Shown: positions 12,024 to 21,424 of the stretch, piece after piece | How positions within the stretch are numbered: the stretch's first letter is position 1 | Layout of the letters: each line of letters starts with the position of its first letter | NCBI GenBank assembly: GCA_031835245.1 | Contig: JAVKOQ010000240.1 | Location: forward strand, 1 to 64,000 | Direction: 5' to 3' | DNA from: Balamuthia mandrillaris | Lineage: Eukaryota; Discosea; Longamoebia; Balamuthiidae | DNA length: 64,000 bases | The notes under the pieces: model-generated | Seen by the model: only the letters and a program-made list of their open reading frames with translations | Told to the model about the DNA's origin: nothing | Database searches by the model: none | Position numbers and translations under genes: made by a program

Positions 12024-12195
12024 TTTTTTGCATTCCCGTCATTTTTTCAATGACTTAAATTCTTTACATTTTGAATGACGTGGCATTGAAGTTTGCAACT
12101 GCACCTTTTGTGTTGAAGCGCTGCACAATATTGGGGTTTCGCAGAAGAAAAAAAGAGAGAAAAACAGGGCACACACAAGAAAGAAAGCAGCCAAG

Positions 12196-12492
12196 ATGAT
12201 GAACGCAATGAGAGGTTTGCTTGCTCAACAGATGGGAGGAGACCCTGGCTTCATGGACACCGACATGGACCTGGAGGACACCCTCGCCATCATTCAAGCC
12301 ATGGAGGGAAGCGACGAGGGAGGACCCAAGATCAAAGTCATTGACGCTGATTTTTTCAATGGTTAGGCTCCACCTCTCTCGTTTAACTCTTCGCCTTTCC
12401 CTTCTTTCCTCTTTTTTTTTTCTTGCTTAACCATTTTCTTGGGTTAAAAAACAGACTTTGAGGATGACTTTGACGATGATGACCTCGAATGA
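12196..12492 (+). CDS. COPS9: COP9 signalosome subunit 9 (CSNAP/COPS9)
   Basis: A 67-residue acidic protein in two exons (12196-12361 and 12455-12492; donor GTTAGG, acceptor AAAACAG, phase 1). The C-terminus reads DADFFNDFEDDFDDDDLE, which closely matches the hallmark acidic tail of animal CSNAP (HADFFNDFEDLFDDDDIQ). In the family the Phe/Asp-rich tail docks onto signalosome subunits 3, 5 and 6 of the cullin deneddylase. The N-terminal half (MMNAMRGLLAQQMGG, MDLEDTLAIIQAMEG) is not conserved, as expected. This gene is easy to miss because exon 2 holds only 38 nt. The identity rests on the tail motif and the size. Confidence 0.85.
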
Positions 12493-12695
12493 TTGAAGCA
12501 GACCTTACGTACGGAGAGAGCAGCGGTGACAGGCCACCTCCAAGTGAAAAGTGGAAAGAAGAAAGCCCAAAGGCCAAAACAAATGACTTTCGCTGATTTT
12601 GTGTACAAAAAAACCGTACTTTCTTCTTCCTTCACTTTTCTTTTTCGGTTTTATTTTTTGTCTTCAAGGGTATGGTGTGATGTGGATGATGTTCA

Positions 12696-12962
12696 TCATC
12701 CCATAAGTTTGTAGCAGAGGAAAGCAGCCACCAACAAAACCAGCACCATAACCACAGCCACCACCACTAGATTGAGAATCAACAATCCGATCAGCCCAAT
12801 AGAAAAAAAAAAAGGAGGAAGGAGGAGCCGCGACGTTACCAATGCCATAGATCCTTGGGAAGTGTTTAGCAACGCAGAGAAGGTCGGCGGCGAATCCTTT
12901 CTTGTATGGTGTTGCTTGCTTTACTTTGGCTTCTTTCAATGCTTCCTCTTTATTGTTGAAGT

Positions 12963-13011
<49 letters not shown>

Positions 13012-13515
13012 TTACCGAACAGTTTTGTGGTGGAATGCTGATTGAGGACGCTGTGTAGGGCTTTGAGGGAGGCATCCCATAGACCGGATGCCAACTCCTC
13101 GTTGTAGGTGCGAGGATGTGACTCTCGTTCTTTCTTATACTCAAAGTACTTGCCTCCTTTTTGAAGCGAGAAGAGAACAGAAGGTCAGAAAGAGAATCGA
13201 GAGAAAAGAATGCAAGTTTTTCAGAAAGAACGAAGATGAGAAAGAAGCGAGGAGAAGGAGAACATACCAATCCCTTGTAGTTGCTCCGCAATGGCAACAT
13301 GTACGACGGTCTCAGCCGCTAAGCAGAGAGAGCAAGAGAGAAGAAAACAAGAATGAGGAAGAGGAAGAACCCATCAAGAGAAGAAGAGAACCTTGGGTAG
13401 GGGAACAGCCGATGAGACGCATCGCCAGTTTCGTTATCGTTTGAAAGTAAATATCTCTCACTATATCCGTTGGCACAATCCTATATGCGTCATCATGTTA
13501 TAAGGGGCAGTGACG

Positions 13516-13551
<36 letters not shown>

Positions 13552-14562
13552 ACCCAGGACAAAGGGCGTTGGCTGTAATGCCAAGATGAGCAAACCGACG
13601 GTTGAACTCGTAACAAAACAGGATGAGAGCAAACTTGGAGTGTTTGTAGGCTTTATCGTTGCTGTAGTGTTTTTCTAAGTTCAGGTCGTCCAGTCCGAAC
13701 GACCCTTTGGCAGTTGTTAGAAGCGAGAGACAAAGAGAAGAGAAGAGGAGAGAGAGAGAGAACAAGAGCAGACAAGAAGGAAGAAGAGAGTAATACAGTA
13801 CAGCAAAGAAGATGAGTGCATGAAGAGACGACGACCACCCGCGAGGGTGCAGCTCTCTTCAAGGAAGACATCAACAGCAATGTCAACAAAAAATGTCCCA
13901 AATAGTTCACGCCAAAACACCTGCATACGTTTTGTGTAAGAAAGAGCAAAGCGAAGAAGGAAGGAAGAAGAACAACAAGAAGAAAGAAGAATAGGAAGAA
14001 ACCTTTCAAAGCCATCTTTGGTTTCAGTGCGAGAAGTTGGAAATACTGGCATCACACCTGCATTCAAAATGAGGCAATGCAACGCAATGTTTCTTTCCTC
14101 AAACTCGGCAGCAAAGCTGAACAGCAATAGAAGAGAAGAAATAGAAGAAGGATACAAAAAGATCACGGGAAAAAGAACAAAAACGAGAAGCAAACATAAT
14201 GAGTTCAGCATTACCAGGATATTCACACACAGGGCGTACTCTTGAATGGACTGAAGAGAATCAAGGTCCAATATCATAGACTCGATGTTTGCTGTTTCTC
14301 CGACCTCATTTTTAATCCGTTCCACGGCTTCCGCTCCTCTTTGAGGCGAGCGACATGCTGTTCAAAAAAAACAGCCAACACAGTTACTTTAGCAGCTGCT
14401 CCTATAGGACGTATTTAGTGTTACCGAGAGGTACCAACCTAGTATAACATGAGCATTCCTTCGGGCCAAATCCAGGGCGGTGTGAAATCCGATGCCAGCA
14501 TTCCCGCCCGTGATCAGGAAGGTCCGGTTATCCCGCACCTCACCCCCGTTCTTCTCCATCAT
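12696..14562 (-). CDS. Short-chain dehydrogenase/reductase with C-terminal membrane anchor
   Basis: NAD(P)-dependent oxidoreductase of the RDH/WWOX-like SDR class. The ATG at 14562 opens the Rossmann glycine motif TGGNAGIG. Later exons carry [26 protein letters not shown] (NAG motif), [18 protein letters not shown] (catalytic Ser region), AYKHSKFA (catalytic YxxxK) and ITANALCPG. At least seven introns are implied; two hold CT runs (12969-13009, 13519-13544). Exons fixed by phase include 14439-14562, an exon starting at 14357, 12840-12947 and 12696-12766. Splicing out 12767-12839 (GTAACG...TCTAG) gives a clean hydrophobic tail ([16 protein letters not shown]) with a basic end, i.e. a tail anchor to an organelle membrane. 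Reading through instead gives a Gly/Phe-rich tail to a stop at 12664. Substrate unknown; some internal splice sites (near 14210) remain uncertain. Confidence 0.85.
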
Positions 14563-14783
14563 CAGCTCTTTCTTTGTGCGCGCGTCTTTCTTTATTAAAA
14601 ACCATTGTAACTCAAAACTCCTATTAAAACTATCCTTACATGGAGAATAGTCAGCACCGTGACGTCAGTTTCAATAGATTGAAATGGTAATCGATCATAC
14701 TTTATTCTGTATTAGGAAGTTATCGGCGATCACAAAGAGAAAAGAAGTAGCAAAGAAGTAGCGGTTGGGGGAGGGAGCGTAGC

Positions 14784-15193
14784 ATGAGCCACCGAAGCAA
14801 CAAGGGCCTGCAGATATTGGGAGCCATTGTCATCCCGCTCGCCACGGGCGTGTTTCTGATGAACTATGCAGTGGCGGATCCCGATGAAATGATTGTACGA
14901 GCCTCTGCCTCTTTTTTTTTTTTCGCTCTCTGGCTATGCATCTCTCCTTCCGTTGCTCTCCTTTTCTCTCTCCTCTTCTTCTATCCACTCTCACTCTCAC
15001 TCACTCTTGTTTGGTGTGTTTCGTGTAGAAACGGATGGGCAAGACAGAGAAAGACTTGAAGCCCATCAGAGAAGCCAGCGCCCTGTTCGTCAACTCCCTG
15101 CTGGAGGACGCCAGAAAAGAGCACGAAAGGAAGTGGGGCAAGAAGAAGAACGAGCCCGAGACCCCAGCGCCAAAGAAAGACAACCAACACTGA
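14784..15193 (+). CDS. Small single-pass protein, possible complex III assembly factor (UQCC3/CBP4-like)
   Basis: Two exons, 14784-14894 and 15029-15193 (donor GTACGA, acceptor TCGTGTAG), give 92 residues. After a short basic N-terminus comes one membrane helix (LGAIVIPLATGVFLMNYAVA), then a charged helical tail (KRMGKTEKDLKPIREASALF, ending KKKNEPETPAPKKDNQH). A tiny protein with an N-terminal anchor followed by a 'P-D-E-M-I' style turn and a Lys/Glu helix recalls the inner-membrane factors UQCC3 and CBP4. This is a shape argument without clear sequence identity. The gene lies head to head with the SDR gene (221 bp between starts) and tail to tail with the Erv1 gene. Confidence 0.5.
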
Positions 15194-15345
15194 ATGAGCT
15201 TCTAACCACCCAGCTTGAAAAGCAAGCAAGCAAACAAACAATTCAAATGTACAGTGTGAAGTATTGCCCACGTTAGCCTGTTTGTTGTGTCCACTCTCTG
15301 TTGTTCAAAACTGTTTTCATACATAAACCCTTCCATCCATCTCTT

Positions 15346-16095
15346 TCATTCCTTTCCTCTTTCCTTCCTCTCCTTCTCCGTTTGCTTCTCCCCAACGTAG
15401 CCCATCGCTTTGCTCTCCTTCTCCTTCCCCTCCTCCGCAGACAAAGGAACGCGCCACCGCTCGTCCACCCTCTCGCAAGGGAAGAGCGGCTTGCCCAGCT
15501 GCCTGTTGACATCGTTGTGCGCCCGGCACATCCACTGGCTGAGGGCCTGCCGGCTCTCCACCTGCGGGGGCATCTTTTGCATGATGCGCTGCAGGTCCTC
15601 CGCGCAGATCCTGCAGGGGTAGAGCTTGGATAGGGAGCGCAGCAGCTCGCGCACCGCCGCCTGCTGCTCCGGGGTGGGGCGGTCGGGGTAGTAGGCGGCC
15701 GTGGTGTGCAAGAGCGTCCAGCCGGCGCGGCCGAGATCGACCACGTCGGGAGGGTCCTCCATCTCCCAAAACTCCAGCTGGGTGTCCACCTCTTCGGGTT
15801 GGTCCTGTTCGTAGTCCCTCTGCCTTTGCTCTGCTTTAACAGAACCTTTCGTAAACATATTAACCACAGGAGAGAGAGAGAGAGAGAACTAACTTGGTTG
15901 GTTTTCGTGAGGTTCAGTTGAAGAGCGCGGGGCTGCTGGTTTTTGGTTGCGTGCCAGCTGGCGTTGTAACAGCCTCTTCTGGTTGTGGCGCACCTTGCAG
16001 ACGCCTTCCGTGCATTTGGGCTCACTGGAGAGCAGCGTGTCCTCCAGCTCAGCTTCCTCTTCCTCGCCCCCAAAGAGAGCCTTCCAACCGGACAT
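15346..16095 (-). CDS. GFER: Erv1/ALR family FAD-linked sulfhydryl oxidase
   Basis: Flavin disulfide-generating enzyme; family members reoxidise Mia40 in the mitochondrial intermembrane space. The ATG at 16095 starts exon 1, which has an N-terminal shuttle-like pair (KCTEGVCKV). An intron with a CT run (15870-15887) ends at AAAG. Exon 2 holds the catalytic domain: LGRAGWTLLHTTAAYYPDRP, the redox motif YPCRIC (CxxC), WMCRAHNDVNRQLGKPLFPC with the second structural Cys pair, and a Lys/Glu tail to the TGA at 15346. The Trp, His and Asn-aspartate residues that contact FAD are all visible. The CxxC here is CRIC (CEEC/CRSC in yeast and human). Exon 2 is strikingly GC-rich. Confidence 0.93.
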
Positions 16096-16224
16096 GTTCA
16101 ACGCTGTAACTCACTCAGTGGCACGGCGCAACCGACTTTCGTTATTCTTTGTGGCTCTATTCTTCGTCGGAGATTTTCGAGGAAAAAAATTGTGCTTTCT
16201 GATTAAATTAGGCAAAAAAACTGT

Positions 16225-16308
16225 TGCATCCAGTGGGATTCGAACCCACGCGAGGATAACCTCAGTAGAACTTGAGTCTACCGCCTTAGACCGCTCGGCC
16301 ATAGATGC
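16225..16308 (-). tRNA. tRNA-Leu (anticodon CAA)
   Basis: 84 nt, no intron. It has a 7-bp acceptor stem (GCATCTA/TGGATGC with one wobble-type mismatch), A box TGGCCGAGCGG, anticodon CAA at 16274-16272 within loop CTCAAGT, a long variable arm typical of class II tRNAs, and B box GGTTCGAATCC. A run of seven T follows on the minus strand. CCA is not encoded. It is base-for-base identical to the copy at 23037-23120. Confidence 0.96.
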
Positions 16309-16417
16309 GCTGATGAAATAAAGGGTGGGATCTTGCCTTATGGTAATAATTCTCTGTTGGGTTTTTTTTGTTCTTTCCAAGAACTGTGGACCGGCTTGTG
16401 TCGTGTGCGATACAAAC

Positions 16418-19289
16418 ATGAGGCGCTTGGGTGGTGGTGTTCCCTGCGCTACTGTGGGTGGAAGAGCTTCTTCCGCTGCGTTCCTGCGCAAATGTGGTGA
16501 TGTTGGGTGCAGCTCTTCCTTTGCTTATGGAGGTCATCACGGAGGTCTTCGGCCACTGCATCACGTTAGAAAGTTTGTGTTACGCTCTCAATCATCTCAT
16601 TTCATCCAAGTTTTTTTTTCCCCTCAAGTGCTTTGTCTCTAACGGTGTTCTTTTTATTTTTCTTTCTTTTCTTTTTTTTTTTCAGCACGCGCATGTTATG
16701 TACGAACAGCTCAAACCAACGCGCCAACAACAGGCTGAGCGCTTTTGAGTATTGGAAGACCTACGCAGCTGCTGCTGTACGTTCTATCACCTATTGTGCT
16801 CTCTACACCACTCTATTCGCTCTCCTTTCTTCGCCCTACTTCATGCTCTCTGCTCTCTGCCCTCTCTGCTTTCCGCTCTCTGCGCCCTCCTCTCTCGTTC
16901 CTTCTCTCAGCTCGCTTGCGAGTCTTTTTCTCATCTTTCTTCATTGCGAAAGGCCACAGGGATTGTTTCTGGAGGATTGTTGTTGCATTTCACGCAAGGA
17001 AATAAAGAAGACTCCTCCGAAAGCGACAACCAGCACAAGCGTGCAGTGGTTTCCTCACCTCCTGCTCTCCCCGATGTTTCTACGAACATAACAGACGACA
17101 AACATGAAGGAAGCAGCAAGAAAATGGAAACCGAGGAATCAGTAACCCAAACGACTGCGGCTGAGGAGAAAGAGACAAGCGAAGCTGCTGATTCAACTGC
17201 TACTGCTGCTGCAACTCAGAAAGAACAGCAGGAACAGCAAAACGATGGCAACTCTAAAGAAGAAGAACCACAACAATATCTCTTTGCCTTCACCAAAGAA
17301 GTAAACACTTTCTTCTCCCTTCCTCACTATCTTATGCTGATGAAACATGTTTCTTTTTGTGTTGTTAGGACGTTCCACCGGAGCTTATGGAAATGCTGCA
17401 AGGGCAAGGCGTTAATCCTCTAATTCTCCCTCCCAACAAAAGCGTGGAGTTACTTTCAGCATCAGATGCTTCACCAGTGGCAACCAAGCTCGTCTTCTAT
17501 TTGGAAGACATGAACACGCATGAGCTGCGTCGCTTTGCGTTTCCTTCAGACCGTGAAGTTACTGCAGAATCGCTCCTGCATTTCATAGACGAAGCGAAAA
17601 ACGGTCGAGTGGTAATCTCTCTTTCTTTCTCTCTCGCTCTCTCTCGCTCTCTCGCTTTCTTAGCATCCTTCATGAGCAGGAGTCATGTGTAATGTCCGAA
17701 GTGATTTCAAGTCCCAACACTTCAGCAAGTGCATTGATGAAAAAAGGACCTCCAGTCTTACAGCTCACCGCAAAACAGCTTAATACTTATTTGCGCAACA
17801 GAGAGCAACAAATAAAGAAGGCATTGGAGCATCAGCCTCCGACTGACGACTCTCTCGATAACTCTTCGTCATCTGCTGAAGATGAAATACTCCTGCCGAA
17901 GCAACTGCAGCAACCAGACAAAGACGTGGTGGTGTTGGTAGGCGAGGCGACAGCTCAGCGATGGGCCAAAGAATTGTTGTCTTTGTTTGGAAATGATCTC
18001 GTCGTAGCTTGTATTAATCCGGTTTTGAACTCTTTGAACGCTTCTTACTTTAGCGAGAGCAACGTGGAAAACTTCAAGCTCTTTCTTTCGCCGGCTAGTT
18101 TGAAGGCCACAAATCGGCTAACGGATCAGGCTGCTCTCAATGGACTGTATCACAAACGAGACGGAGTGTTTGACTTTGTGGAGTTTATTTGTTCCAACAG
18201 GTACTCTTCTCCTTTCTCTCTCTTCTCTGTCGTTCTTTTTTTTTTCTATTTACACATCAACAAAGTACTAACCTGCTGTGTTTTATATAATGGCACAGGC
18301 CGCCGACAGAGGCTAATGTAAACAGAGCACATACTGCTCGACTTATCAAAGAGATCAGTACAGCTATCAATCGGTTGACTGCTTTATCTGGTTTGTATCG
18401 CTTCTTTCTCACTTGTTTGTTGTTGTTGTCTTAATTTTGTATTGCTGTTACATATAAAAATAGGTGGTGTAGAAAATACGCTCAACATTCTTTTCAAGGA
18501 ACAGCTCTATGAACCAGGAATGAACAATTTTGTACAGGTTTTCAAAGAGTCTTTGCGAAATATTGAAGGTATGGAAACTCTTAACCTTTGTATTTTGTTC
18601 TTCTTGTCCATGGTTCTTTCTTCGTAACTTTCTTTACGGTCTGACGCTAACTCTTGCTATCCAGACTTCATGCTGGAGAACATCCCTTTTCTGGAAACCC
18701 AAGAAGAATTAGATAACTATTTCCAGGAGCAAGAAAGTAAAGGCAACACCCAAGCTACTATTCTATTTGTGACTGAAGCAGAGTGCCTTGCCTGCCCTGC
18801 ATGGTACCACCGAGTAAATCTCTTTGCAAAGAACAAGCCCGACACAACCTTCATCCGATGCCCTTCTAAGGTTTTTCTTTTCGTCTTACCTGTTTATTCC
18901 CTCTTCTCTTCCCCAGTCTTGTGCTCTCTATTCTGTCTGCCTTCTTTCTTCTCTGCTTCCTTTCTGTTCTCTCTTCACTCTCTTATTTATCTCTTTTCGT
19001 TCTCTCTTTTTCGCTCGCATCTATTTTCTTTTGCTTTGCCCAAAAACAAAAGTTGTTTGAGAGCAAAGGGCCACTGCCAGGCCTGCCTGCCTTCTTTGCC
19101 TACAACTGGGAGAGTAAGACCTTCCGCATGCTCTCCCAGGAGGAAGAGCTGGAGCTGCTCACCTACATCGGGCGTCCTCAAGCTCCTGCCACCACTACCA
19201 CCAATGCGCCTTCGCCACAGCCTCACCCGGCAGAGAAAGACGAAGAAGAAGCAGAAGAAGATAAAGAAGAGCAGAAGAAGAAAGAATAA
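16418..19289 (+). CDS. Mitochondrial-type protein with C-terminal CxxCP thioredoxin-like region (copy A)
   Basis: Family not recognised. Nine exons: 16418-16572, 16686-16776, 16953-17300, 17369-17611, 17680-18200, 18299-18390, 18464-18568, 18665-18870, 19053-19289. The N-terminus is a typical presequence (MRRLGGGVPCATVGG, then RMLCTNSSNQRANNRL), followed by a short hydrophobic stretch (ATGIVSGGLLLHF) and an acidic Ser/Thr/Gln linker. The central part holds VATKLVFYLEDMN, QLTAKQLNTYLRNRE and VVVLVGEATAQRWAKELLSL. The C-terminal part resembles a thioredoxin fold: ATILFVTEAECLACPAWYHR, then TFIRCPSK, then GLPAFFAYNWESKTF, with a CLAC pair in place of CGPC and a cis-Pro-like LPAFF. The tail is Glu/Lys-rich. 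Copy B at 44681-47680 is clearly paralogous and shares intron phases at the 5' end. A redox or chaperone role in mitochondria is inferred. Confidence 0.8.
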
Positions 19290-19324
19290 AAAGGATTTTT
19301 AAATTAATTTAAAAAAATTGTGGT

Positions 19325-19334
19325 GTCGACAACA
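19325..19334 (+). promoter_or_regulatory. GTCGACAACA element upstream of RDM1
   Basis: GTCGAC with an A-rich tail, 183 bp upstream of the RDM1 ATG at 19513, in the 220-bp spacer after the CxxCP gene. Role inferred from recurrence only. Confidence 0.3.
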
Positions 19335-19512
19335 AATAATCAATGCCTTCCAAATTTTTCCAAAAATTTCCAAGAAAAAAAAAAGAGTAGCAAGCCCCAA
19401 AGGGAGATGGTGGTGGTAAGCTGTGTTGAGTGACTTGCTGCCAGGAGGGCCTACAAGTGGAAGAGGTTCCGCTCTGTTGTTTTTGTTGTTGTTGTGTATT
19501 TTTTTTTTGTAA

Positions 19513-21113
19513 ATGAGCAAACGGACGCTTTCTGGGACGTATGTTCCGGCCAACCCCGAACCCCCCAAACGGCTGTGTACGCCAACAAGCACGTAGTTCC
19601 CGCTACATTTTTTTTTTGTTTAGCAAGTTCTTGATGCCGGACAACTGCTAATCCTTTCTTATTCTGCTCTCTTCCGCGTAACACACACACTACCTCTTCC
19701 CCCTCTTCCTTTCTCTCTTCAAACCAACAACAACAAAACAAAAAGGTCCTGGTGAAGTTATATTGTACAAAATCCCACCGGCAGAACACACGCTGTTTGT
19801 GTGCCGGCTGCACCCTGACACCACCGAGGAGGAGCTGGAGGAGGCCTTCTCTCCCTTTGGCCTTCTCTATGAAGTGCGGTGCTACATGAGAGATGGAGAT
19901 GGTGGCGGTGAAAGCTCGCAAGCGTCCCAGGCAACGCCTGGCCCGTCAGCCTCCCAGGAGCCCAGCCCCACACTCTGTACGTGTTTTTTTAGTGGCTTGT
20001 TGTTGTTGTTGTTGTTGTTCTTGTTCTTCTTCTTCTCCTTGTTCTTCTTCTTCTTCTTCTTCTCCTTGTTCTTCTTGTTCTTCTTGTTCTTCTTGTTCTT
20101 CTTGTTCTTCTTCTTCTCCTTGTTCTTCTTGTTCTTCTTGTTCTTCTTGTTCTTCTTGTTCTTCTTGTTCTTGTTCTTCTTCTTCTTGTTCTTCTTCTTC
20201 TTCTTCTTCTTCTTCTTCTTCTTCTTCTTCTTCTTGTATCATTCTTCTGGCGCTTAACTGACAATTGTGTACTCTTTGAAGTAAACAAGTTTGCGTTTGT
20301 AAGATTCTATTCCTACTTTTCTGCGCTGACCGCCAAACAAGATGTCAACGATCGCAAGTTTCATGGTGCTCGCTGCAAGGTTTTGCTTCAAACTAACGAA
20401 CTGAAGAAGAGAGAGAAAAGGAGAGAGCATCAAAAGAGAGAGAGAGATGAGAACAACAGAAGAACGAGAAAGGGAGAGTGAAGAGTTGACTAACCTGTTG
20501 TCTATGCCATTAAATGCAGGTAACATTTTCAAAGCTGAAAGGAGAGGACAAATACGGAGGCAGCAACGCCTTGCCACTGACGATGCGGCGGAGCACCGAG
20601 CTCACTAACTATTACTTTGGCTATGACGGTTGGAGCAGCCGCTTAGTGGCGCTCGCTCCCGAGACTCCCGTTGCCTCTCTAGTTCCGGACCCCAAAACGC
20701 GCCTCTACAAGTGCGTGTACAAGTGCGTCATTCATCTTTCCTTTCACACGCAGGACCGACAGTTGGAGGCTTTAGGTTTGTTGCTGAACTTGACTTTCTT
20801 CCTTTCTTGTTGTTTCTTTCTTTCTTTCTTTCTTTTCATTGCAAAGCTGACACGAAGCTCCACCCAAAAAGGATTCGGAGAGGAGGAATCGGACAGCAAA
20901 GGGACGGCAATAGAGTACGCCAAGAAAAAAGCGGTCACGGAAGCCTACAAGAACGCCTTTGGCTCGTTGGCCTTGGTGGTGCTGCGTGGCGGGCGCGTTG
21001 CTCTCCACTTTCTGGATACCTCTGTGGACCTTTGGGATGCTCCTGTCCCTGGGGAGGCTCCTTCCTCCGCCGGTGCCGATGCTGCTGCTTTTGCTTCTGT
21101 ATCTACCTCTTAG
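19513..21113 (+). CDS. RDM1: RAD52 motif-containing protein 1 homologue
   Basis: Single-stranded nucleic acid-binding protein related to Rad52. Exons: 19513-19576, 19746-19976, 20282-20379, 20520 to about 20780, and about 20870-21113. An RRM spans exons 2-3 (HTLFVCRLHPDTTEEELEEA, FGLLYEVRCY, then NKFAFVRFYSYFSALTAK). The Rad52-like module follows: RRSTELTNYYFGYDGWSSR corresponds to LANYYFGFNGCSKR of human RDM1, and KKKAVTEAYKNAFGSLALVV plus GGRVALHF corresponds to its closing helix-strand. Exon 1 is placed by phase: only the GTACGC donor after CTGT keeps the frame. The exact donor/acceptor between the last two exons is unresolved. Intron 2 is a 250-bp TTC/TTG repeat. RDM1 is best known from vertebrates, so an amoebozoan copy is notable. 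Confidence 0.85.
19987..20236 (+). repeat. TTC/TTG trinucleotide-type repeat filling an RDM1 intron
   Basis: About 250 bp of TTCTTCTTG-type units ending in a pure TTC run. It lies wholly between the donor at 19977 and the acceptor at 20280-20281, pyrimidine-rich on the sense strand. The long Ser/Cys- or Glu-rich open frames over it are repeat artefacts. Confidence 0.9.
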
Positions 21114-21121
21114 TTTGCTTT

Positions 21122-21320
21122 TGTTGATAAAAGAAAAAAAATGAGAAAATGAAAAAAAAAGAAAGAAAGAAATATAGAAAAGAAAAAAAGAAAAAGAAAA
21201 AGAAAAAAAAGGAAAAAATGAAAAATGAAAAAATATGAAAAAGAAAAGAAAAAAAGAAAAAAAGAAAAAGAAAAAAAAGAAAAAGAAATAGAAAAAAAGA
21301 AAAAGGAAAAGAAAAAACCA
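21122..21320. repeat. A-rich GAAAA simple repeat between RDM1 and carrier gene
   Basis: About 200 bp of GAAAAA-type units immediately 3' of the RDM1 stop and upstream of the carrier ATG (21425). It occupies the whole spacer apart from the GTCGACAAAAA element at 21328. No gene was seen in it. Confidence 0.85.
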
Positions 21321-21327
21321 AACAACA

Positions 21328-21338
21328 GTCGACAAAAA
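21328..21338 (+). promoter_or_regulatory. GTCGACAAAAA element upstream of carrier gene
   Basis: Best match to the recurrent element, 92 bp upstream of the carrier ATG at 21425. Confidence 0.35.
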
Positions 21339-21424
21339 TTGACCTGGCAAAAATTATTATTACATAAATAAATAAATAAGGCAGCCGGAGAGAGAGACCA
21401 AACAAAAATACAGGCTCGAAGGAG

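Noticed and set aside
19946-20288. Glu- or Arg-rich minus frames over the RDM1 intron
   Set aside because: Artefacts of the TTC/TTG repeat; no transcript signals.
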